A stretch of 5,351 nt of DNA from a bacterium (GCA_017444165.1 JAFSXH010000094.1:1-5351); one strand, 5' to 3'. Counted from the stretch's first letter, positions 1 to 5,348 are shown. Notes: generated by a model from the letters alone, not told the origin. Made by a program: numbers and translations.

Positions 1-300
1 CCCAAAGATGGACCATCGGCTGGTATAACGTTGGCCTGCGCCTTTATATCTTCAGTTATGCAAAAGCCTGCCCGACAAGATATAGCTATGACGGGAGAGA
101 TTACTTTAACTGGTAAAGTTGAGGCCATAGGCGGAGTAAAAGAGAAAGTTTTGGCTGCTTATAATTCTGGTATTCGTGAGGTTATTCTGCCTGAGGACAA
201 TCGGCGACATGTTGAAGAAGTGCCTGAGGAGATATCTAAAGATATGCACTTCCATTTTGTTGCTAAGGCATCAGAGGTTATAGATACTGTGTTGCTGTGA
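1..300 (+). CDS. lon: Lon ATP-dependent protease, C-terminal end (partial)
   Basis: This is the last 99 codons of the Lon protease domain, and the rest lies upstream of the window. Lon is a cytosolic AAA+ serine protease that degrades misfolded and short-lived regulatory proteins. The first codons read PKDGPSAG, the signature around the catalytic serine (codon 6, bases 16-18). MTGEITLTGKVEAIGG follows, then VKEKVLAA, which holds the catalytic lysine (codon 49, bases 145-147). The 43-residue distance between Ser and Lys equals that in E. coli Lon (S679 to K722), so the dyad looks intact. The C-terminus is short and ends soon after the HFHFVAKASEVIDTVLL segment, without the extra tail of the E. 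coli enzyme. It stops with TGA. I see no stem-loop terminator directly after it. The family call is secure. Confidence 0.97.
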   Translation, partial: PKDGPSAGITLACAFISSVMQKPARQDIAMTGEITLTGKVEAIGGVKEKVLAAYNSGIREVILPEDNRRHVEEVPEEISKDMHFHFVAKASEVIDTVLL

Positions 301-435
301 GTTTGAATTTTCCCTTTTGTTTAAGTTGACGTGTATAGCGAGGTCTAGTTTGAAAATAAATAGAGAGGAAAAATTTTTATTGTAGCGTACTGCGGAGCGT
401 AGCCATTATCTTTTTTCAGCAAGGGGGAATTTTTT
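301..435. other. Spacer between lon and the TerF-like gene
   Basis: These 135 bases hold no gene. A TTGACG hexamer at 326-331 resembles a -35 box, but no convincing -10 box lies 16-18 bases after it, so a promoter here is only possible. AGCGTA occurs twice as a direct repeat (384-389 and 396-401), twelve bases apart or roughly one helical turn, which could be a regulator site. No intrinsic terminator for lon is visible, so read-through from lon cannot be excluded. The last bases carry the ribosome binding site of the next gene. Confidence 0.5.
421..427 (+). promoter_or_regulatory. Ribosome binding site deciding the GTG start
   Basis: AAGGGGG lies eight bases upstream of GTG at 436. This is a good Shine-Dalgarno match at normal spacing, and it supports GTG as the start. 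The following residues (SVIQRGFRGKL) then align with the N-terminus expected for a TerD domain. Confidence 0.75.
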
Positions 436-1728
436 GTGTCTGTCATTCAACGTGGTTTTCGTGGCAAGTTAGATAAGTTCTTTGACTTGAATCGAGATTT
501 GACGATCAATCTCCGTATTCAGGGAAGAGCGATTTATGATTTTACTTGTTTTGGAGTTGATTCGTCTGGACAGCTTTCTGATGATCGCTATATGGTTTTT
601 TATAATCAATTAAACAGTCCCAATCGGGAGATAACCGTTGCGCTTTCGCAGAACATGGCTAGATTTACTGTCAACTTAAATCGTTTGCCGACCTTTATAG
701 ATAAACTTATTTTTACAGCTAGTATAGATGGTTCTGGAGTTATGTCAGAAATAAATAGTTTTGATATATCTTTAGAACAAGGTCAAAGCGTGACTTCTCA
801 ATTAGGGAGAGAGCTTTTTAATCAAGAGAAAGCTATAATTGCTTTAGAATTTTATCGCAAGGATGGTTGGAGATTAAATTTAGTCGGTCAGGGGTTTAAG
901 GGTGGTTTATCGGAACTTTTAGCCCACTATGGTGGTGTAGAAGATAAAGGATCATCGCCAACTCAGCCTATGCCTCAATCTGTTCCGCTTAAGTTATCTT
1001 TGGAAAAGCGTTTAGAGAATGAGGCTCCAGCTCTTCTCTCTTTGGCTAAACCTATACGCTTGACATTGGAAAAGAAAAAACTTACAGATTTAGAGGCTCG
1101 TGTGGCTTTAGTTTTAGATGCCTCTGGCTCTATGTATGGTGCTTATAAGAGAGGCATAGTTCAACAGATAGTCAATAAGATTTTGCCTTTAGCTGTACAA
1201 TTTGATGACGATGGCGAATTAGATCTCTGGATCTTTGCCCGAAGAGTAAAGCGTTTAGATAGTGCCAATTTGAAAAATTACAAGAGTGTAGTTCCTGTCA
1301 ACCCTGACAGTTTAGGTTTAGATGGGGCTGATAATAATGAGCCTGCAGTCATGAAAGATGTGATAAAGTATTATCAAGATACTAAACTGCCAGCTTACGT
1401 TATCTTTATAAGTGATGGTGGTGTATACTACGGTTCTCGCATAAAGAAATTGTTGATAAAATCTTCCGTCCTGCCGATATTTTGGCAGTTTGTCGGCATA
1501 GCGGGCAGTAGTTATGGAGTCTTAGAAGATTTGGATACGATGGAAGGCCGTTATATTGATAACGCCAATTTCTTTGCTCTTGATGATTTTGAATCTGTAC
1601 CCAATCAAGAACTTTATGATCGTCTCTTAAACGAATTTCCTAGTTGGTTGAAAGAGGCTAAAGCTAAAGGTATCTTCGATCCTGCTGTTCGCTCCGCTCT
1701 TTTGGAAAGATACAAGAGAGATTCATAG
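436..1728 (+). CDS. TerF-like protein: N-terminal TerD domain fused to a VWA domain
   Basis: The 430-residue protein has the architecture of tellurite-resistance protein TerF. Residues 1-170 form a TerD-type beta-sandwich; the best landmarks are DDRYMVFYN (49-57) and GQGFKGGL (151-158). A Ser/Pro/Gln linker (about 170-187) leads to a TerF-type VWA domain with SLEKRLENEAPALLSLAK from residue 188, MIDAS motif DASGS at 228-232, DDDGELDLW, NNEP, and ISDGG with D327. TerD-family proteins are cytosolic, often bind Ca2+ and belong to metal- or envelope-stress modules with VWA partners. The precise role of this one is inferred. The acidic DFDLDAS-like strand usual in TerD is replaced by IYDFTCFGVD (33-42), so Ca2+ binding may be reduced. 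No signal peptide or membrane segment is seen. The gene starts at GTG with a good ribosome binding site and ends in TAG, in the same frame as the paralogue that follows. No terABCDE genes are in view, so orthology to terF is not claimed. Confidence 0.88.
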   Translation: MSVIQRGFRGKLDKFFDLNRDLTINLRIQGRAIYDFTCFGVDSSGQLSDDRYMVFYNQLNSPNREITVALSQNMARFTVNLNRLPTFIDKLIFTASIDGSGVMSEINSFDISLEQGQSVTSQLGRELFNQEKAIIALEFYRKDGWRLNLVGQGFKGGLSELLAHYGGVEDKGSSPTQPMPQSVPLKLSLEKRLENEAPALLSLAKPIRLTLEKKKLTDLEARVALVLDASGSMYGAYKRGIVQQIVNKILPLAVQFDDDGELDLWIFARRVKRLDSANLKNYKSVVPVNPDSLGLDGADNNEPAVMKDVIKYYQDTKLPAYVIFISDGGVYYGSRIKKLLIKSSVLPIFWQFVGIAGSSYGVLEDLDTMEGRYIDNANFFALDDFESVPNQELYDRLLNEFPSWLKEAKAKGIFDPAVRSALLERYKRDS

Positions 1729-1740
1729 AACCAGTATTGC

Positions 1741-2457
1741 ATGACACATATCCAATGTTCGGGCAGGCTCTCTTTGGAAAAACGCTTAGGAGAGGAAGCT
1801 CCCGCTCTTATCAATCTAGCTAAGCCTTTACAGATCTCCTTGCGCAAAAATCGTTTAGAGGATTGTCAAGCTAAAGTTGGGTTGGCTATCGATTCTTCGC
1901 GTTCTATGTATGACTCTTACGCCAATGGAGTTGTACAACAGATTATCAATAAAATACTGCCTTTGGCTGTTCAATTCGATGATGATGGAGAATTAGATCT
2001 TTGGTATTATGGAACTCACTGTCGCAGTATGCCTTCTGTAAACTTGCGCAACTATCAAAGTGCCGTTCCTAGCAGACCAGGTGAACTTCACATAGGCATG
2101 GGTAACAACGAACCGTTGCAGATGAGGGAAGTAATTCGCAATTACTCTTCTTCAGAGTTGCCAGTTTATATTGTTATCATCAGCGATGGAGGCATCCATC
2201 AAGATAAAGAGATAGCTAATTTACTAATTTCATCGTCTAAATTGCCGATTTTTTGGCAATTTGTTGGAGTAGGTGGCAAAGACTATGGCATTTTAGAGCA
2301 CTTTGACTCTCTCCAAGGTAGAGTTCTTGACAATTGTAATTTCTTTGCTTTAGATGATTTTAGAACTGTCTCTAACGATGTCCTTTATGAACGCCTCTTA
2401 CAAGAATTTCCCTTGTGGTTAAAAGAAGCGAAGAAATTGGGAATTGTTAAGCAATAA
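1741..2457 (+). CDS. Stand-alone TerF-type VWA domain protein, paralogue of the upstream gene
   Basis: These 238 residues match the C-terminal half of the preceding protein nearly end to end, from SLEKRL (residue 11 here, 188 there) to the FPxWLKEAK segment near the C-terminus. By eye more than half of the residues are identical. The TerD domain is absent. The MIDAS residues are kept: DSSRS at 51-55 and ISDGG with D149. NNEP is shared, and LPLAVQFDDDGELDLW is identical in both. Synonymous differences in these conserved stretches argue for an old duplication under protein-level selection rather than a recent copy. VWA domains bind a divalent metal and usually mediate protein-protein contacts, so a partner role beside the TerD-VWA protein is inferred. 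ATG at 1741 lies 12 bases after the upstream TAG and has no Shine-Dalgarno site at normal distance, which suggests reinitiation, coupling or read-through. The gene ends in TAA just before a terminator. Confidence 0.85.
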   Translation: MTHIQCSGRLSLEKRLGEEAPALINLAKPLQISLRKNRLEDCQAKVGLAIDSSRSMYDSYANGVVQQIINKILPLAVQFDDDGELDLWYYGTHCRSMPSVNLRNYQSAVPSRPGELHIGMGNNEPLQMREVIRNYSSSELPVYIVIISDGGIHQDKEIANLLISSSKLPIFWQFVGVGGKDYGILEHFDSLQGRVLDNCNFFALDDFRTVSNDVLYERLLQEFPLWLKEAKKLGIVKQ

Positions 2458-2501
2458 AAAAAGAGCACTCCGTCGAGCCTTTCGTCAGAGTGTCTCTTTT
2501 T
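2458..2501. terminator. Bidirectional intrinsic terminator
   Basis: AAAAAGAGCACTC (2458-2470) pairs with GAGTG-T-CTCTTTTT (2488-2501), giving 13 base pairs with one bulged T (2493) and a loop of about 17 bases. A T-rich tract continues on the plus strand (to about 2506), and the A run at 2458-2462 becomes a U run on the minus transcript. It starts directly after the TAA at 2455-2457 and lies 15 bases past the mscL stop, between two convergent genes, as expected for a shared terminator. Confidence 0.85.
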
Positions 2502-2516
2502 GTTTTGTCCTAAATT

Positions 2517-3035
2517 TTAGGCTTCTTGTTTTTCTTCTAACACGGCTGTACAGAATTTACAGCGATGAGCTTTAATAGGAATCTCGCTCAAGCACTCAGG
2601 ACAAACTTTAGTGGTCGGCTCAGCTTTTTCAGCCGCTGCGGCATCTTCTTCTTTCTTTTTGGTAAATGAGTTGACCACTTTTATCAACAAGAATATGCAG
2701 AAGGCCACTATCAAGAAATTGATAACTTGGTTGATAAAGTTACCGTAGGCGATGGTGGGAATACCCATAGCCCTAACTTTATCGACTGGAGTATGCATTA
2801 AAGAGCCAAACTTTTCCAATATGGAAGCATCGTATTTGCTGGGATCATTAATTATAGGAAAATGCAGTTCGCTGAAATCTAACTTTCCCATCAACGCACC
2901 GATGGGGGGCATAAGAATATCATCAGTTAAAGAACTGACTATTTTACCGAAAGCACCGCCGATGATAACACCGATCGACATATCTAGAACATTGCCTCTG
3001 GCAATGAAAGTTTTAAATTCGTCTACAAAACCCAT
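2517..3035 (-). CDS. mscL: Large-conductance mechanosensitive channel MscL with C-terminal zinc ribbon
   Basis: MscL forms a homopentameric inner-membrane pore that opens under membrane tension to release solutes during hypo-osmotic shock. The N-terminus (FVDEFKTFIARGNVLDMSIGV) and the TM1 segment GVIIGGAFGKIVSSL with DDILMPPIG (residues 22-46) are classic MscL. TM2 is NFINQVINFLIVAFCIFLLIKVVNSF (99-124), followed by a KKKEE cluster. The periplasmic loop (about 51-97) is longer than in E. coli. The protein is 172 residues against 136 in E. coli. The extra length is a linker and a zinc ribbon with CPEC at 145-148 and CKFC at 159-162, in place of the usual C-terminal helical bundle; similar ribbon-tailed MscL proteins are known. 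ATG is preceded by AAGG (3044-3047) at eight bases. It is probably the last gene of the minus-strand operon, 29 bases after the pseudouridine synthase gene. Confidence 0.96.
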   Translation of the reverse strand: MGFVDEFKTFIARGNVLDMSIGVIIGGAFGKIVSSLTDDILMPPIGALMGKLDFSELHFPIINDPSKYDASILEKFGSLMHTPVDKVRAMGIPTIAYGNFINQVINFLIVAFCIFLLIKVVNSFTKKKEEDAAAAEKAEPTTKVCPECLSEIPIKAHRCKFCTAVLEEKQEA

Positions 3036-3064
3036 AACTTCTACCTTAATAAATTAATTAATCA

Positions 3065-4141
3065 CTAGCGACTGCGCTTCTGACGAGTCCTTCCTCTAGT
3101 GAGAGAATCTGTATCTCTGCGTCCCTGTTCTCTTACGAAGCGACTACCACTGTGTTTCGTTCTTCTTATTTCCACTTTACCGTCTGGACGACAAGCAAAG
3201 TGCACGCCACCGCGGGTTAAATGTTGCTTAGGACGACGTTTACTCTCAGTCTTACTCCTTTTATTAGATTCAGCCGTACTCACAAGACGTTGCCTGTTAG
3301 CAGGCTCTTCCAATTTTTCGAGCTTAGACTCTACCCAGCGCATCTCTTCGTAACGAAACTCACGACACATACCAGGGACCATGCCGACTAACGAGATAGG
3401 TCCGAAGCCCCACAAGACGAGGCGCAAAACGGGGAAACCTTTCTCTGCCATTACCTTACGCACACTACGGCTGGCTCCACTAAAACAGCGAAACTCACTC
3501 CACCACGTGGGGACGTTTTTTCGTTCCCTAACTGGCACCGCACGCGAAGGCAACTTAGGAGCGGGTATGACCTCTAACTCTACACTGCTCCTAGCTCCCT
3601 TTTCAGTAAGCACAACACCAGAATGCAGATCTTCGACAATATCCTCGAGATCCTCAGCGACTTCATCCTTATTTTGAGGATTTCTCTCTACTAGAGCTAA
3701 AAAAACTCTTTTTTCACTGCAAAGAGGATGAGTCAACATCACTCTAAAGCGCGGATCATCTGTCAATATCATCAACCCCTCAGCTTCTTTATCCAAGAAG
3801 TTGACGGGCAAGACATCGGGAGACTCGATATAATAATCTAACTCTGAGTCCTCTCTGTGACCAGTGAACTTGACATCCACACCGTAAGGTTTCCAAAAGA
3901 CTAGATAACGATGCTTCTTTTCGGACTTAACCTCACTGCGCCTGATCCCAGGCATATCACCGTAACGGCGGCCGCTCAATCTAAACGACTTAACACGCCT
4001 ACCGCCAATGACATTGATACGTTCACCAGAAGTATCCGCTCCATAACGACCACGCTGGCGCAAAGACACACCACGGCGAGCCCTCATCTGACTAGATTTG
4101 GCTCGCTCACCACTTAAATTTCCACTTTTATTATTAGACAA
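3065..4141 (-). CDS. RluE-like (RsuA/RluB/E/F family) pseudouridine synthase with basic N- and C-terminal extensions
   Basis: Residues 78-270 resemble RluE, which converts U2457 of E. coli 23S rRNA to pseudouridine. Landmarks are YLVFWKPYGV (79-88), NFLDKEAEGLMILTDD (114-129) with probable catalytic Asp117, VRERKNVPTWW (204-214, close to VRERKSIPTSW of E. coli RluE) and GFPVLRLV (235-242). There is no S4 domain, as in RluE. Several family positions differ: GRLD is NFLD, the K-x-Y motif reads RVF (145-147), and GRNRQVRRM reads GASRSVRKV (222-230). Activity or target may therefore differ. Tails of about 75 residues at each end are rich in Arg, Lys, Gly and Ser and probably bind RNA. At 358 residues it is far longer than E. 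coli RluE (about 217). The start is TTG, one base after the TAA of the upstream gene (TAAGTTG), which indicates translational coupling. A later ATG (codon 19) has no better binding site. The stop TAG is followed at once by in-frame TGA. Confidence 0.82.
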   Translation of the reverse strand: MSNNKSGNLSGERAKSSQMRARRGVSLRQRGRYGADTSGERINVIGGRRVKSFRLSGRRYGDMPGIRRSEVKSEKKHRYLVFWKPYGVDVKFTGHREDSELDYYIESPDVLPVNFLDKEAEGLMILTDDPRFRVMLTHPLCSEKRVFLALVERNPQNKDEVAEDLEDIVEDLHSGVVLTEKGARSSVELEVIPAPKLPSRAVPVRERKNVPTWWSEFRCFSGASRSVRKVMAEKGFPVLRLVLWGFGPISLVGMVPGMCREFRYEEMRWVESKLEKLEEPANRQRLVSTAESNKRSKTESKRRPKQHLTRGGVHFACRPDGKVEIRRTKHSGSRFVREQGRRDTDSLTRGRTRQKRSR

Positions 4142-4142
4142 C

Positions 4143-5051
4143 TTAATCCGCCGCAGAAGTAGCTAACTCGGAATTAGCATCAACATAAGTTTGAGCCACA
4201 GCTCGCAAGGATTCATCATCCCAACCAGCGGCCAGATCGCGCAATTTTTCAGCAAAAGCGGCCTTCGGATCGATACCTGCGGCTCCAGCCCAAGCGTTTA
4301 CTGCCTCTTTCATATCGTTGACCATAGACTTGCGATCATCGGGAAGAGAATTGATGGCATTGTTGATATAATCTTCGGCCAAATTCTGCTTCTGAGCCGC
4401 TCCCATATCTTCGTCAGACTCGACGAGCATGGGTTTATTGTTATTGTCGTGAATATCCAAAACACCGAGACTTTCGGCGGCGGCATACTCGATCTGATTG
4501 GGGCCTTCAACGGGTTTGAGGTTCGTTAAAGCCTCTACAGGGCGACCTTCTTGGATTTGGTTGGCAATTATATTCTGGGCAGGCTCTAAGCTGGCAGAGG
4601 GAATGTCTTTAAGTATATTTTGCGCAGCCTTATAATCATCGTCCATATCGTTGAGACGATTGAGTTCCAGACCATTGATACCGAAATCATCATCGACTTC
4701 ATTAGTATTTTCGTCATAATAGCCATAACCTATGCTGTTATTGTACTCTTGATTGTCATTATGACGCTCTCTAATCTCTTGATCGTCATCATCATAATCA
4801 TCTAAAACTTCGCCGAGAGCACCAGACATAGCGGCGTTTTGAGTCATCTCTTCAGCATCGGCTGTCTCATCCATCTGACCAGCCATAGACAACTGAACAT
4901 TGTCTTGAACCTCATGACGAGAAGGTTGCTCCTCTTGTTGAGAGACCTCTTTTTGAGTGCGTATAGAGCCAAAACCTACCTGACTAAGGTTCTTGCTAGC
5001 CATACTCTGAAACACACTACTTGAAGGGTTGAACCCCTGCACTCCATCCAT
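4143..5051 (-). CDS. Acidic, Asp-rich, cysteine-free protein of unknown function
   Basis: I do not recognise this 302-residue protein. It has no signal peptide, membrane segment or cysteine. Residues 1-60 are rich in Ser, Gln and Asn and look disordered. Residues 61-140 are strongly acidic, with EVLDDYDDDDQE (81-92), YYDENTNEVDDDFG (111-124) and NDMDDDYK (134-141), and a Gly/Tyr patch (NSIGYGYYDE) between them. Residues 141-302 look helical and soluble, with Ala-rich segments and Trp at 254 and 277. The coding frame is well supported: a long ORF, an ATG preceded by CGGAGG at seven bases, and a promoter-like -10 box upstream. It is the first gene of the minus-strand operon and lies one base from the RluE-like gene. 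The Ser/Gln-rich N-terminus without Cys would fit a substrate of type III or another non-Sec secretion route, but nothing here proves that. A chaperone-like or RNA-mimicking partner of the basic downstream protein is equally possible. Confidence 0.8.
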   Translation of the reverse strand: MDGVQGFNPSSSVFQSMASKNLSQVGFGSIRTQKEVSQQEEQPSRHEVQDNVQLSMAGQMDETADAEEMTQNAAMSGALGEVLDDYDDDDQEIRERHNDNQEYNNSIGYGYYDENTNEVDDDFGINGLELNRLNDMDDDYKAAQNILKDIPSASLEPAQNIIANQIQEGRPVEALTNLKPVEGPNQIEYAAAESLGVLDIHDNNNKPMLVESDEDMGAAQKQNLAEDYINNAINSLPDDRKSMVNDMKEAVNAWAGAAGIDPKAAFAEKLRDLAAGWDDESLRAVAQTYVDANSELATSAAD

Positions 5052-5058
5052 GACTTAT

Positions 5059-5064
5059 CCTCCG
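5059..5064 (-). promoter_or_regulatory. Shine-Dalgarno site of the acidic-protein gene
   Basis: On the minus strand CGGAGG is followed seven bases later by ATG (5051-5049). It is the strongest ribosome binding site in the window. It fixes the start of the first gene of the minus operon. Confidence 0.8.
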
Positions 5065-5089
5065 ATAGAAAATCTCATATTTAATCCAC

Positions 5090-5118
5090 ATTATAGAGAG
5101 CTTGCTTTATAAAAATAA
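5090..5118 (-). promoter_or_regulatory. Probable sigma-70-type promoter of the minus-strand operon
   Basis: On the minus strand a perfect TATAAT (5095-5090) lies about 40 bases before the ATG of the acidic-protein gene. Seventeen bases further upstream is TTATTT (5118-5113), a weak -35 match. Transcription would start near 5083 and give a leader of about 30 bases that holds the Shine-Dalgarno site. The -10 box is convincing and the -35 is poor, so an activator may help. Confidence 0.6.
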
Positions 5119-5153
5119 GCCCTTTTATGTTAAAAAATCACAAACTCTGCTAA

Positions 5154-5348
5154 TATGGCTCATCCTTTTCTTGTGTTCAAAAAATAACCTTCTTTTTTGT
5201 TTCTACCCACGTTCAGTATCAAACTCAAAGTGAAAATGAACAGCGGTTTACATCTTTTCTAAAAAGTTGTAAACCGTCGTTATTTGAGCTTGAACCTCTC
5301 CCGCTTATAGAAGCTGGAGATTCTCGAGAAGTTTGGTATATGGACTAA
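5154..5348 (+). pseudogene. Possible gene remnant: start-less 64-codon open stretch
   Basis: From the TAA at 5151-5153 to the TAA at 5346-5348 one plus frame stays open for 64 codons. Its second half reads like a real protein end: QSENEQRFTSFLKSC, then KPSLFELEPLPLIEAGDSRE and VWYMD. No ATG, GTG or TTG occurs in frame until the third-last codon, and no ribosome binding site is visible, so it could only be a 5'-truncated remnant or a chance open frame. Part of it coincides with the long stem-loop at 5219-5293, which could alone explain the sequence. I do not recognise a family. Confidence 0.2.
5219..5293. repeat. Long imperfect inverted repeat (stem-loop)
   Basis: Three paired blocks are nested about one centre. 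The outer arms are TCAAACTCAAA (5219-5229) and TTTGAGCTTGA (5283-5293), with one mismatch. The middle arms are AACAGCGGTTTACA (5239-5252) and TGTAAACCGTCGTT (5268-5281), with two adjacent mismatches. The inner arms are CTTTT (5254-5258) and AAAAG (5262-5266) around a CTA loop. The left side has nine unpaired bases between outer and middle blocks and the right side has one. There is no U tract, so it is not an ordinary terminator. It lies about 100 bases upstream of the minus-strand promoter. A small-RNA hairpin, a protein-binding site or a mobile-element relic are all possible. Confidence 0.6.

Noticed and set aside
326..331. TTGACG as the -35 box of a promoter for the TerF-like gene
   Set aside because: No acceptable -10 hexamer is found at 16-18 bases, so it is mentioned only as a possibility.
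1614..1847. Minus-strand open frame of 77 codons across the junction of the two VWA genes
   Set aside because: It lies antisense to two well-supported genes, has no family match or ribosome binding site, and its reading is explained by their codon composition.
3381..3677. Plus-strand open frames inside the RluE-like gene, and similar ones at 2752-3057, 3099-3353, 3911-4117 and 4191-4529
   Set aside because: They are antisense to genes with clear family motifs or strong start signals. Their proteins show no domain and are low-complexity shadows.
4620..4805. Hydrophobic Ile/Val-rich plus-strand frame that looks like a membrane peptide
   Set aside because: It is the antisense reading of the Asp-codon runs (GAT/GAC reads as ATC/GTC) of the acidic protein, so the hydrophobicity is an artefact.
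4143..5051. Type III secretion gatekeeper (YopN/SctW-like) identity for the acidic protein
   Set aside because: Only the general composition and disordered N-terminus suggest it. I see no family motif and no secretion genes nearby.
5101..5121. Short palindromic stretch GCTTTATAAAAATAAGC as a terminator
   Set aside because: The stem is only about six base pairs with a bulge, it is AT-rich, and it lies within the -35 region of the minus promoter. No gene ends there.
5219..5293. Integron attC site or CRISPR-like repeat
   Set aside because: The conserved attC core sequences are missing at the arm ends, there is only one unit, and there is no spacer array.
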